A stretch of DNA of 64,000 bases from NCBI GenBank assembly GCA_023423275.1, contig JAFAFW010000037.1, positions 62,001 to 126,000 on the forward strand. Direction: 5' to 3'. A program made the position numbers and the translations under genes. Below are positions 18,044 through 27,682 of the stretch, one piece after another. The notes under the pieces are model-generated. The model made no database searches, was not told the origin of the DNA, and was given only the letters and a program-made list of their open reading frames with translations. Position 1 is the stretch's first letter, and each line of letters starts with the position of its first letter. The DNA is from Pseudomonadota bacterium (GTDB lineage: Bacteria > Pseudomonadota > Alphaproteobacteria > Rhizobiales > Hyphomicrobiaceae).

Positions 18044-21000
18044 CGCCGGCATCCTCCCTCTCTTTTCCGACACCACAACTGCGTCCGGAGCCGTATTCAC
18101 AGTCCCTTCCGGGCAACCTTTCCTGCACGCCCTGGCCCACGCGATCCTGAACGGCGATCTGCCGCGCACGGGCGGTGCCAAGCCGCAGCCGCTCGACCTC
18201 CCCGCGATCACGATCCTGCTGCCGACCCGGCGCGCGGCGCGGGGACTGCAGCAGGCATTTCTTGACATCTCCGGGGAGCGCGCGCTGCTGCTGCCGCGCA
18301 TCCGCCCGATCGCCGAGGGGGAGGAAGACCTCACCCTGCTATCCGGCCTCGCCCTATCGCCCGTGGCCACTCCCGACAGCGGCGTCATTCCGCCATCGAT
18401 CAGCGAGCTGGAGCGCCGTCTGGTCCTGACCCAACTGGTGCAGCGCTGGTCGGAGGCCATGCGGTCCGGCGATACGGAACCGTACGCGGCGGCAGGCGCG
18501 CGGACACCCGCCCAGGCCGCCAACCTCGCCCGCGAGCTGGCCCGGCTGATCGACATGGTCGAGACCGAGGGTGGAAATCTCGAAGGGCTCGCTGGTCTGG
18601 TTCCGGAAAACTTCTCCGAGCACTGGCAGAAGACGCTGGAATTTCTTCAGATCGTCCTGAACTGGTGGCCTGCGCATCTGGAAGAGCGCAACCACGTCTC
18701 GCCGATGGATCGCCGCAACCGTCTGATTCAGGCGGAGGCACAACGGCTTCAACAGTGTCCGCCAACATCGCCGGTGATCATCGCAGGCGTGACCGGCAGC
18801 ATTCCCGCAACCACCGAACTGATGCGGGCCGTCATAGGTCTGCCGCAAGGTGCAATCGTCCTGCCGGGCCTCGACGGCTCGCTGGATGACGACAGTTGGC
18901 AGGCGCTCAGAGATCATCCCGAACATCCGCAATACGGTTTTGCCAAACTGCTCGACAGCCTCGATATCCCGCGCGGTGCCGTGCATCTTCTGGCCGGCGT
19001 CAAGACGACGCCTGCATCTCGTCTGCGCGCCGTGACGCTGAACGAGGCGATGCGCCCGGCAGCGATGACCCACCTCTGGAACCGCTTTATCGCCGGGAGC
19101 AATGCCGAAGCCACGCGCGAGGCGCTGAACGGCGTCGCCTGCATCGAGACGGCGACGCCGCAGGAGGAAGCGGAGGTCGTCGCTCTCATCCTGCGCGAAG
19201 CGCTGGAACAGCCGGGCCGTACCGCCGCGCTCGTCTCGCCCGACCGCGTTCTGGCGCGCCGCGTCGCCGTGCGTCTCGAAAGCTGGGGCATCCGCATCGA
19301 TGACTCCGCCGGACGCCCATTCGGCAAGACCGTGCCCGGCGCGTTCCTCGATCTGGTCATCGACGCTGTCAACCAGGATTTTGCGCCGCCCGCGCTGATG
19401 GCATTGCTGCGGCATCCACTCACACGCCTCGGCCTTCCCGCCCGCGACATCCGGCGCACCGCGCGCATGCTCGAGATCATCGCCTTCCGCACGGATTATC
19501 TCGGCCGTGGCCTGGATGGCGTCGACGCGGCGATCGATAACGCCTATCAGCAAGTGCACATCGGAAAAACCCGCCGACAGCGCACCGTGATGCGGCTGTG
19601 GGATGCGGACTGGGATGCGGCGCGCGATCTGGCAGCGCGCATTCGAACTGCATTCGCCCCCTTGATCGAACTGTTTCGGCTATCGGGGACTTTCGCTCTA
19701 GCTGATCTGGTTCGCGCCCATGTCGCGACCGCGGAAGCTCTGGCGGCGCTGCCAGCCGAAGACGCCTCAGAAGACGCAAGCTCCACGATCTGGCAGGGCG
19801 AAGCAGGCGACGCCGCGGCATTGCTGCTCGCGGGTCTGCTACAGCCTGACTTACCGGCTCCGGACGTTACATCCGCAGACTATCCCGACTTCTACCGCAG
19901 CCTCGTCGCGACGGAGAATGTCCGCCCTCACCTGCCCGCCCATCCGCGGCTGTCGATCTGGGGGCCGTTCGAAGCGCGCCTGCAGCATCCGGATATCGTC
20001 GTTCTCGGCTCGCTCAATGAAGGAACATGGCCTGAAATCACCGACGCCGGTCCGTGGCTCAACCGGCCGATGCGTCAGGTGCTCGGACTGCCTCAACCCG
20101 AAGAGCGGATCGGATATGCCGCCCATGATTTCACGCAGCTCATCGGGGCAGAGAGGGTTTATCTGACGCGCGCCCAGAAGGCGGATGGCGCACCCACCGT
20201 TGCGTCGCGCTGGCTCCTGCGACTGCGCGCACTCCTCGACGGTATGCAGATTTCGGACGCGCTCGATGCCGACCGGCCGTGGCTGGCGTGGGCGCGCGCG
20301 CGGGACAGCGACATCGTCCAGCAGCCGCGCATCTCGGCCCCTGCACCGCGCCCGGCACTGGCGTTACGTCCGCGCAAGTTGCCGGTTTCGGATATCGAGC
20401 GCTGGACCGCCAACCCCTATGCGCTGTTCGCAAAATCCATTCTTGGCCTGGAAAAACTGCCTGATCTCGGCGCTGAACCGGGCGCAGCGCTGCGCGGCCG
20501 GATCGTCCACGAGGCACTGAGCCGGTTCGCAAAGGATCATCCCGAGCAGCTTCCTCACGATCCGGCCGAGACGCTCATTTCCATCGCCCGCGAGATCATC
20601 ACCGCCTATACCGGCAGTGCGCGTGTCGCGGCATTCTGGGTACCGCGCCTGGAACGGTTCGCGCGCTGGTTCGGCGAGACGGAGCCCACGCGGCGTCTCG
20701 CCGTTGCCCGCACACTGGCCGAGGTGAGCGGAAGCCATGTTCTCGACGCATCCGGCGGGCCGTTCACGATGACAGCGCGCGCCGACCGGATCGATGTCAC
20801 GGACGGCGGACTTCTCATCACCGACTACAAGACGGGCGGTGAAGCCGCCATCAAGAGCATGGCGGCCAAGGCTGCGCGAGGTGGCTCCCCGCAGCTACCG
20901 CTCGAAGCGGTGATCGCGCTGCATAACGGCTTCGCCGGGCTCGACACGCCCCGCATCACCGGCTTGCGCTATATCTCGGCGTCCGGCGGAGAGCCGCCCG

Positions 21001-21218
21001 GCGTCGAGGTTGCCATAAAGGCCGACGATCTGGAGACATTGGCCGCTGAAACGCGCGAAGGCCTGTTGCGATTGATTTCCGCGTTCGACAATCCGGCGAC
21101 GCCGTATCGCGCCGTACGCCGAGCCGCCTATGATTATCGCTACGACGACTATGAGCATCTGGCGCGCGTGAAGGAATGGCAGGGCGGCGAATCGGATGAC
21201 GGAGGCGGCGATGAGTGA
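18033..21218 (+). CDS. addB: Double-strand break repair protein AddB
   Basis: Nuclease/helicase-like subunit of the AddAB complex that resects DNA ends for RecA. 1061 residues, usual for alphaproteobacterial AddB. Seen: N-terminal ITILLPTRRAARGLQQAF, an inactive-helicase-like middle (LGSLNEGTWPE; ERIGYAAHDF), and a C-terminal RecB-type nuclease with GRIVHEALSRF, ADRIDVTDGG and LITDYKTGG supplying the metal-binding Asp and catalytic Lys. The start overlaps the previous gene by 11 bases; the stop overlaps addA by 8, so the two subunits are translationally coupled. Confidence 0.93.
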   Translation: MSADAGILPLFSDTTTASGAVFTVPSGQPFLHALAHAILNGDLPRTGGAKPQPLDLPAITILLPTRRAARGLQQAFLDISGERALLLPRIRPIAEGEEDLTLLSGLALSPVATPDSGVIPPSISELERRLVLTQLVQRWSEAMRSGDTEPYAAAGARTPAQAANLARELARLIDMVETEGGNLEGLAGLVPENFSEHWQKTLEFLQIVLNWWPAHLEERNHVSPMDRRNRLIQAEAQRLQQCPPTSPVIIAGVTGSIPATTELMRAVIGLPQGAIVLPGLDGSLDDDSWQALRDHPEHPQYGFAKLLDSLDIPRGAVHLLAGVKTTPASRLRAVTLNEAMRPAAMTHLWNRFIAGSNAEATREALNGVACIETATPQEEAEVVALILREALEQPGRTAALVSPDRVLARRVAVRLESWGIRIDDSAGRPFGKTVPGAFLDLVIDAVNQDFAPPALMALLRHPLTRLGLPARDIRRTARMLEIIAFRTDYLGRGLDGVDAAIDNAYQQVHIGKTRRQRTVMRLWDADWDAARDLAARIRTAFAPLIELFRLSGTFALADLVRAHVATAEALAALPAEDASEDASSTIWQGEAGDAAALLLAGLLQPDLPAPDVTSADYPDFYRSLVATENVRPHLPAHPRLSIWGPFEARLQHPDIVVLGSLNEGTWPEITDAGPWLNRPMRQVLGLPQPEERIGYAAHDFTQLIGAERVYLTRAQKADGAPTVASRWLLRLRALLDGMQISDALDADRPWLAWARARDSDIVQQPRISAPAPRPALALRPRKLPVSDIERWTANPYALFAKSILGLEKLPDLGAEPGAALRGRIVHEALSRFAKDHPEQLPHDPAETLISIAREIITAYTGSARVAAFWVPRLERFARWFGETEPTRRLAVARTLAEVSGSHVLDASGGPFTMTARADRIDVTDGGLLITDYKTGGEAAIKSMAAKAARGGSPQLPLEAVIALHNGFAGLDTPRITGLRYISASGGEPPGVEVAIKADDLETLAAETREGLLRLISAFDNPATPYRAVRRAAYDYRYDDYEHLARVKEWQGGESDDGGGDE

Positions 21219-24200
21219 TCCGCGCCAGCTTCTCGAGGTCACCGAGCGCGCGCAGCAGATGGCGTCCGACCCGCACGCATCGGCGTGGGTCGGCGCGAAC
21301 GCAGGCGCGGGCAAAACACACGTGCTGAAAATGCGCGTGCTGAAGCTGCTGCTTGCCGGCACGCCGCCAGACAAGATCCTCTGCCTGACCTTCACGCGCG
21401 CTGCCGCCGCCGAGATGGCGCAGCGCGTTTTCAACGAGCTGTCGCAGTGGGCGACCTGCGATGCGGAAACGCTCGGAAAACACCTGCTGAAGTTGCTCGG
21501 GCGTCAGCCATCAAACGACGAGCTCTCGTTGGCGCGCCAGTTGTTCGCCCGCGCCATCGAAACGCCGGGCGGCCTCAAGGTCCAGACCATCCACGCGTTC
21601 TGTGAACGTCTGCTGCAGCGTTTTCCACTCGAAGCCGGTGTGCCGCCGGGCTTCAGCATTCTCGATGACGAGGCGAGCCAGACGATCCGGCGCGAAGCCA
21701 TCGACGCCGTGCTGCTGTCTGCTGCCCGCAACGAAGGCGGAGAGCTGCATGAGGCCATGCGCAAGATCGTGGCGTTTGCGGCGGACGACAGCTTCGACAC
21801 GCTGCTGGCGAACACGCTGGCGCGGCGCGAGTGGTTGGAGGCCATGTCCCGGCTTCATCTGCGCGATGACGGAGACATTGACCCCGCGCAGATCTACCGC
21901 ACGGCTCTGGGTGTCAGAACCGCGACGCTTGCGGACGCGGAGGAGCATCTTGCAAGCGTTCTGACCGATGAAGAACTGACGCGCGCATCATCGGTCCTCG
22001 CAACCGGTACCGTCACCGATCAGAAACTCGGAACCGGTTTCAAATTGGCGGCAACGGCTACCAGCTCAAAAGCTCGTATCGCAGAATTGGCGAAATGCTT
22101 CCTGACCACATCGGGTGATCCGCGCAAGAACCTGATGACGACGAAGCTCCGGGACACCCATCCGGATCTCGATGGCATCCTCACGTCGGCACAGTCGCAA
22201 TTCCGCGCCTTGCGTCAGGAATTCGCGGCACACCTCCTGATCGAGGCCACGCTGGCCTTGCTGTGCGTGGCTGACGCCGTGCAACAGCGCTGCACCGATG
22301 CCAAGGCGCGCCGCGCCGCCCTCGATTATGATGATCTCATCGCCAAAACCGCAAACCTGCTGCGTGACGGCTCCTCGACCCAATGGGTGCTCTACAAGCT
22401 CGACGGTGGCCTCGACCACGTGCTCGTCGACGAAGCGCAGGACACGAGCCCGGTGCAATGGTCGATCGTGTCCGCGCTCGCCAATGAATTCTTCTCCGGC
22501 ACAGGCGCCAGCGAACAGGTGCGGACGGTCTTCGCGGTCGGCGACGAGAAACAGTCGATCTATAGCTTCCAGGGAGCCGAACCGAGAGAGTTCGCGGCGG
22601 CAGGAAAACGGTTTGCCGAGCTTGCCGCAGCCACGGAGCAGACCTGGCGCAACTTGCCGCTGACCTTGTCCTTCCGCTCCACGGCCCCCGTGCTCGAAAG
22701 CGTGGACCGCGTGTTTTCCGATGCCGCGCGGACACCAGGGCTGACGGCGGCCTCCGGTCCCGTACGCCATCAGGCTTTGCGCATCGGTCACGCCGGTCTG
22801 GTGGAGATCTGGCCGACCGAGACCTGGCAGGACAGCGATCCGGCCGAAGCCTGGTCACCGCTCGCGGAAACCGCGCAACAATCGCCGGTGGCGCGGCTGG
22901 CTCAGCGCATTGCCGAAACCATCGCAGGGTGGCTGGAGACGGGCGAGCGTCTTGCATCGAGCGACCGTCCCATCCGGCCGGGCGACATTCTCATTCTTGT
23001 CCGCAAGCGCGCTCCGTTCGCCGCGCCGATGGTGTCGGCCCTGAAGGCGCGTGGCATTCCCGTTGCGGGCAGCGATCGCATGCGGCTCAACCAGCAGATC
23101 GCCGTGCAGGATCTGATGGCCCTTGGCGAATTCCTGGTGCTGCCGGAGGACGATCTGGCGCTGGCGACGGTTCTCAAATCGCCGATCTTCAATCTCGACG
23201 ATAACGATTTGCTCTCCATCGCTCCGGGTCGCAAGGGCGCCCTTTGGAGCGCGCTGCTCGAAGCCGCCAAGACGAACCAGCGGCTGAAGCCAGCGGCCGA
23301 CACCTTGAGGCGCTGGCGCGCCGAGGCCGACTTCCGTCCGCCGTACGAGTTCTTCGCCGCGCTTCTGGACAATGAGGGCTTGCGGGCGCGGATGCTGTCG
23401 CGGCTCGGGCCGGAAGCGGCGGATCCCATCGACGAATTCGTCAATCTCGCGCTGACCTACGACAGCCGTTCGCCGCCATCATTGCAGGGTTTCCTGTTGT
23501 GGCTGCGCCGCCTGAAGATGGAGATCAAGCGCGATCAGGAACACGGCCGCGACGAGGTTCGCGTCATGACCGTGCACGGCGCGAAGGGCCTCGAAGCGCC
23601 GATCGTGTTCCTGCCTGACACCTGCTCGACGGCAAGCCCCGGCGATCGCGGCGGGCTGGTGGCGCTGACCAATGCCGTCCTGCCGGAGAAATTTCCCGCG
23701 CCCTGCGTCTGGCCTGTGCGCGACACTGCCCACCACGGATCGGTTCAGGCCGCGCGGCGGGCCGTAAAGGCCGCGGAAGCCGAAGAACGCAACCGCCTGC
23801 TTTACGTGGCGATGACGCGCGCCAAAGACCGGCTCTATGTCTCCGGGTTCGAAGGCAAAAGAGCGCGCAGTCCGGACTGCTGGTACGATCTCATGGAAGC
23901 CGGGCTACGCGATGATTGCGAGCGCATCGATGCCGCGGACGGACGGGTGATCCTAAGGCTATCCTCGCCGCAGACCGCCGAAGCGAAATCCAGCGAACAG
24001 GCCGAGACGGCAACGGGGCCCTTGGCGCCGCTTCCTGATTGGATCGGCCGCCGCCCCCCGCGCGAACCTGTTACGACGATTCCCCTCGCGCCCTCCCGGC
24101 TCGGTCCCCTTGAAACCGATGAAACCGGCGATCCGGTCGAACAACCACGTGCCATAACGCGCGAATCCAGCGAACCGGCAAGCGTCTCTCCACTTGTCCT

Positions 24201-24765
24201 GGCGGCGGACTATCACTTCCTGCGCGGAACGCTCACCCATGCGTTGCTGGAGCATCTGCCCGGCTTGCCGCGCGAGACATGGACGTCGGCGGCCTCGGCG
24301 TTCATCGCGTTGCGCGGGCAAGGTGTTTCCAAGCGTGTTCAGGAGGGGATTGTCCGGGAAGTGCTGGCAATCCTTCACGAGCCCGAATTCGGGGCCTTGT
24401 TCGGTCCCGATAGTCGGGCGGAGGTGCCGATCGCGGCTGAAATTCCGGATCCGAAAGGGCTGCGGCCGACGCTCAGACTCACCGGCCAGATCGACAGACT
24501 CGTCCGCTTGCCTCACGAAGTTATGATCCTGGACTACAAGACCAATCGTCCGCCGCCCTTGGACCCGACCCAGGTGGCCCCCATCTACGTGTCGCAGCTT
24601 GCGGCTTATCGGCTTGCTGTAAAACAGCTTTTTCCGAAACTTTCGGTTCGCGGTGCTATTTTGTGGACGGACGGCTGCCGGCTCATGCCACTTCCCTCGG
24701 AAATGCTCGACGCGCGGGAGGATCGGCTGTGGGACCAGGGCAGCGCTCGCCTTGACGCTGTGTGA
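21211..24765 (+). CDS. addA: Double-strand break repair helicase-nuclease AddA
   Basis: UvrD-type helicase plus nuclease, the motor of AddAB. 1184 residues. Seen in order: Walker A GANAGAGKTHVL (about 28-39), LCLTFTRAAAAEM, QTIHAFCERLL, LDYDDLI, VDEAQDTSPVQW (motif II), GDEKQSIYSFQGA (III), VMTVHGAKGLEAPIVFLPDT (V), RLLYVAMTRAKDRLYV (VI), and a C-terminal nuclease with FLRGTLTHALLEHL and ILDYKTNR. I chose ATG 21211, which has GGAGG six bases upstream inside the end of addB; an in-frame ATG at 21196 lacks one. Confidence 0.95.
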   Translation: MSDPRQLLEVTERAQQMASDPHASAWVGANAGAGKTHVLKMRVLKLLLAGTPPDKILCLTFTRAAAAEMAQRVFNELSQWATCDAETLGKHLLKLLGRQPSNDELSLARQLFARAIETPGGLKVQTIHAFCERLLQRFPLEAGVPPGFSILDDEASQTIRREAIDAVLLSAARNEGGELHEAMRKIVAFAADDSFDTLLANTLARREWLEAMSRLHLRDDGDIDPAQIYRTALGVRTATLADAEEHLASVLTDEELTRASSVLATGTVTDQKLGTGFKLAATATSSKARIAELAKCFLTTSGDPRKNLMTTKLRDTHPDLDGILTSAQSQFRALRQEFAAHLLIEATLALLCVADAVQQRCTDAKARRAALDYDDLIAKTANLLRDGSSTQWVLYKLDGGLDHVLVDEAQDTSPVQWSIVSALANEFFSGTGASEQVRTVFAVGDEKQSIYSFQGAEPREFAAAGKRFAELAAATEQTWRNLPLTLSFRSTAPVLESVDRVFSDAARTPGLTAASGPVRHQALRIGHAGLVEIWPTETWQDSDPAEAWSPLAETAQQSPVARLAQRIAETIAGWLETGERLASSDRPIRPGDILILVRKRAPFAAPMVSALKARGIPVAGSDRMRLNQQIAVQDLMALGEFLVLPEDDLALATVLKSPIFNLDDNDLLSIAPGRKGALWSALLEAAKTNQRLKPAADTLRRWRAEADFRPPYEFFAALLDNEGLRARMLSRLGPEAADPIDEFVNLALTYDSRSPPSLQGFLLWLRRLKMEIKRDQEHGRDEVRVMTVHGAKGLEAPIVFLPDTCSTASPGDRGGLVALTNAVLPEKFPAPCVWPVRDTAHHGSVQAARRAVKAAEAEERNRLLYVAMTRAKDRLYVSGFEGKRARSPDCWYDLMEAGLRDDCERIDAADGRVILRLSSPQTAEAKSSEQAETATGPLAPLPDWIGRRPPREPVTTIPLAPSRLGPLETDETGDPVEQPRAITRESSEPASVSPLVLAADYHFLRGTLTHALLEHLPGLPRETWTSAASAFIALRGQGVSKRVQEGIVREVLAILHEPEFGALFGPDSRAEVPIAAEIPDPKGLRPTLRLTGQIDRLVRLPHEVMILDYKTNRPPPLDPTQVAPIYVSQLAAYRLAVKQLFPKLSVRGAILWTDGCRLMPLPSEMLDAREDRLWDQGSARLDAV

Positions 24766-24839
24766 CCCCCTTCTTACGTTCGCTCGACGCCGAATAATCG
24801 AGTCCCGGACGCCCGGGATGATACGACAGGGAGACGATC

Positions 24840-25166
24840 ATGACGAAGATGGTATCGGATCAGGATTTCGCCACCGAGGTTCTGAAGTCTTCCGAACCGG
24901 TGGTTGTTGATTTTTACGCCGAGTGGTGTGGTCCGTGTAAAGCGATGGCACCCGCCCTTGAGCAGGTTGCCAACGAGATGCAGGGCAAGGTCAAAGTCGT
25001 AAAAGTCGACGTCGACCAGAACCCCGGCATCACGCAGCAGTTCCGCATCCAGGCGATGCCGACGCTCATGGTGTTCAAGGACGGTAAGGTCGCCAATCAG
25101 CACGTCGGCGCGCTGGTGCAGAAGACCAAGCTGGAAGCTTGGATCAATGAGTCGATTTCGGCCTGA
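24840..25166 (+). CDS. trxA: Thioredoxin
   Basis: 108-residue thioredoxin, the general cytosolic disulfide reductant. Seen: active site WCGPC (29-33), VVKVDVDQNPGITQQF, and the cis-Pro segment IQAMPTLMVFKDG. ATG 24840 is preceded by AGGGAGACGATC. It lies 74 bases after addA and may share its transcript; a strong terminator follows 24 bases past the stop. Confidence 0.97.
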   Translation: MTKMVSDQDFATEVLKSSEPVVVDFYAEWCGPCKAMAPALEQVANEMQGKVKVVKVDVDQNPGITQQFRIQAMPTLMVFKDGKVANQHVGALVQKTKLEAWINESISA

Positions 25167-25190
25167 CGATTCTTGAGGTGAAAGTATACG

Positions 25191-25219
25191 GGGCCTTCGT
25201 GCAGACGGAGGCCCTTTTT
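25191..25219 (+). terminator. Rho-independent terminator after trxA
   Basis: 10-bp stem GGGCCTTCGT (25191-25200) with ACGGAGGCCC (25205-25214), one G-T pair, loop of four bases, then TTTTT. Confidence 0.88.
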
Positions 25220-25262
25220 CGTGCCAGCATGGCAGTGGACGTCACGCTTAGGGAGAATTGGG

Positions 25263-26195
25263 ATGCGGGTATTGTGCCTGGGGGCCGGCGGCATTGGCGG
25301 ATACTATGCGGGCCGCCTCGTCGAACATGGGACCGCTGATGTTACGTTCGTGGTCCGGCCGGGACGCAAGGCACAACTGGACGAGGACGGACTGAGGCTC
25401 GAGAGCCCGCTCGGCAGCTTTACGCTGATGGTCAATTCGGTGCTGGCCGAGGACCTGCGCGACCCCGCCGATGTCATTCTTCTCACCTGCAAGGCCTATG
25501 ATCTCGATAGCGCCATAGCAACGGTGAGGCCCGCCGTCGGGCCAAACACCGCCATCGTGCCGATGCTCAATGGCATGTCGCATCTTGATGTTCTGAACGC
25601 CGAATTCGGCAAGGATCGCGTGCTGGGTGGCCTCGCGGCGATTGCCATCACCATGCTGCCGGACGGCCTGATCAAACACCTGAACGACTGGCATTCCATA
25701 GCGTTCGGCGAACAGGACGGCACCATGAGCCCACGCGTCCTGGAATTGCAGGCGGCTTTCGACAAGGCGAAGGTGAAGGCTGCCGCGTCTCCCGAAATCA
25801 TTCAGAAGATGTGGGAGAAAATCGTATTTCTCTCCACGCTCGCCAGCATGACGTGCCTCATGCGAGCCAGCATCGGGGAGATCGCGAGCACGGCGCATGG
25901 CACAGGGCTGATGCTCGACCTGCTTCAGCGCAATGCCCGGATCGCGGCCGCCGAGGGCTATCCAATTCCTGAAAGTGTCCTGGAGCAGAATACCAAGACC
26001 CTCGTCGACAAATCCTCGACGATCACGGCCTCAATGCTGCGCGACGTCGAGAGGGGCGGCCCTGTGGAAGCCGATCATGTTGTCGGCTATCTGCTCGACA
26101 AGGCGCGCGCTCACGGGATCGACGAAACGCTGCACAAGATCTGCTACACGCATCTGAAAGCCTACGAGCAGCGGCGAGCGGCTGGACGACTTTGA
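25263..26195 (+). CDS. 2-dehydropantoate 2-reductase (PanE/ApbA) family protein
   Basis: 310-residue NADPH-dependent ketoacid reductase family member. Seen: dinucleotide-binding CLGAGGIGGYYAGRL (5-19), catalytic-type Lys77 in LLTCKAYDL, and the C-terminal domain with SSTITASMLRDVERGGPVEAD, which contains the conserved Ser/Glu region. True PanE makes pantoate for CoA; many genomes carry paralogues of unknown substrate and no pantothenate gene is adjacent, so I leave the symbol blank. ATG 25263 has GGGAGA six bases upstream. Convergent with folC. Confidence 0.82.
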   Translation: MRVLCLGAGGIGGYYAGRLVEHGTADVTFVVRPGRKAQLDEDGLRLESPLGSFTLMVNSVLAEDLRDPADVILLTCKAYDLDSAIATVRPAVGPNTAIVPMLNGMSHLDVLNAEFGKDRVLGGLAAIAITMLPDGLIKHLNDWHSIAFGEQDGTMSPRVLELQAAFDKAKVKAAASPEIIQKMWEKIVFLSTLASMTCLMRASIGEIASTAHGTGLMLDLLQRNARIAAAEGYPIPESVLEQNTKTLVDKSSTITASMLRDVERGGPVEADHVVGYLLDKARAHGIDETLHKICYTHLKAYEQRRAAGRL

Positions 26196-26228
26196 GCCGC
26201 CCAAGCCGCCGCGCCGACGTCATCAGCT

Positions 26229-27560
26229 TCAGTTGGATTGCTGCGTAACACCGTGCTGCAGCGCCAGCACATGCCCGGCGAGATAAAGCGAGCCACAGAT
26301 CAAAACGCGCTGCGGCCCGCTCGTTTCCGCCTCGATCCAGCGCAGAGCGGCCGGAACATCCGCGGCGGATACAGCGGCGAATCCCTGCTCAGCGGCAATA
26401 CTCGCAAGATCATCTGGCGACAGCGGTTGCTCATGGGCTCCGGGAATGGGCACCGTCACGATGCCGCGCACGAGCCCGCGGAACGGCTTCAGAAAGCCAA
26501 CCGCGTCTTTCTGGCCCATCATTCCGACGACGAGATACAGCGGGCTCGATGAACGCTCCTCGATATCGGCCAAGGTCTGCGCGACTGCCGTACCACCGGC
26601 GGGATTGTGGCCTCCATCAAGCCAGAGCTCGGAACCCGGCCGCAACATATCAGCCAAACGGCCACTACTCAGACGCTGCATCCGTGCTGGCCATTCTGCG
26701 CTGGCAAGACCGCTCTCGATCGCCTGCTCGTTGAGTCCGAGGTGGCGCAGAGCCAACGCCGCAGCAACGGCCGTGCCTGCATTGACGATCTGATGCGGCC
26801 CGAGCAGTGCTGGCTTCGGCAAATCCAGCAGCACATTCTCCTGCTGGAATACCAGCCTGCCGCGCTGTTCGTAGGCGTCGTAATGATGCCCCCAGACGGT
26901 CAGCGGCGCATTCACCTGCTTCGCCCGCTCGCAGATGACCTCGAGCGCCTCGTCCTCCTGCTGCGAGATGACAGCCGGGACGCCGGCTTTCAGGATACCC
27001 GCCTTCTCGCCCGCAATCTTTTCCAGCGTATCACCGAGCTTGTCCGCGTGGTCCATCGCAACCGGCGTGATGATGGAGAGAGCCGGGCGATCGACGAGGT
27101 TGGTCGCATCGAGCCGTCCTCCAAGCCCCACTTCGAGGATCACCGCATCGGCCGGTGTCTCGGCGAACGCCTTGAAGGCGGCGGCTGTCGTGATTTCGAA
27201 GAACGTTATCGGGTCGCCATCATTGATGCGCGCGACTTCGGAGAGTAGCGCAACCAGGCCCACCTCGCTGATCGGCCGCGTTTTGCCGTCGTCACCTGCC
27301 AGAGCGATGCGCTCGTGGAAATGCACGAGATGAGGTGAGGTATAGAGATGAACGCGGCGGCCCGCGGCCTGCAGCATACCGGACAGGTAGGCCGCGGTTG
27401 AGCCTTTGCCATTCGTGCCGGCGATGTGGATGACAGGTGGCAGGCGACGCTCGGGATTGCCGAGCTTGTCGAGCAGCCGCTCGATCCGTCCCAACGACAA
27501 GTCGATCAGCTTGGGATGCAGCCGCTTCAAATCGGCCAGAAGTTCATCGCTCGTTGGCAT
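26229..27560 (-). CDS. folC: Bifunctional folylpolyglutamate/dihydrofolate synthase
   Basis: Adds glutamate to dihydropteroate and polyglutamate tails to folates; cytosolic ATP-dependent ligase of the Mur-ligase fold. 443 residues. Seen: P-loop IAGTNGKGSTAAYL (46-59), YTSPHLVHFHERI, the Glu-rich VILEVGLGGRLDATN, SIITPVAMDHADKLG, and WLDGGHNPAGG in the C-terminal domain. 122 bases separate it from accD on the same strand. The trpFBA-accD-folC order is widespread in Hyphomicrobiales. Confidence 0.95.
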   Translation of the reverse strand: MPTSDELLADLKRLHPKLIDLSLGRIERLLDKLGNPERRLPPVIHIAGTNGKGSTAAYLSGMLQAAGRRVHLYTSPHLVHFHERIALAGDDGKTRPISEVGLVALLSEVARINDGDPITFFEITTAAAFKAFAETPADAVILEVGLGGRLDATNLVDRPALSIITPVAMDHADKLGDTLEKIAGEKAGILKAGVPAVISQQEDEALEVICERAKQVNAPLTVWGHHYDAYEQRGRLVFQQENVLLDLPKPALLGPHQIVNAGTAVAAALALRHLGLNEQAIESGLASAEWPARMQRLSSGRLADMLRPGSELWLDGGHNPAGGTAVAQTLADIEERSSSPLYLVVGMMGQKDAVGFLKPFRGLVRGIVTVPIPGAHEQPLSPDDLASIAAEQGFAAVSAADVPAALRWIEAETSGPQRVLICGSLYLAGHVLALQHGVTQQSN

Positions 27561-27682
27561 AACGCCTCCGACTGCCGCGCTTCAATTCGTGTAAGGCGGC
27601 AAACCAATGCGGTGAAGCATAGAATCCCTCGGCGCGCCGTTGAGGTTGCGACTTTGGCGTCCGCTGAATCGTGACCTGCGGC

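Noticed and set aside
25263..26195. Assigning panE
   Set aside because: Fold and motifs match, but paralogues with other substrates are common and no pantothenate gene is linked.
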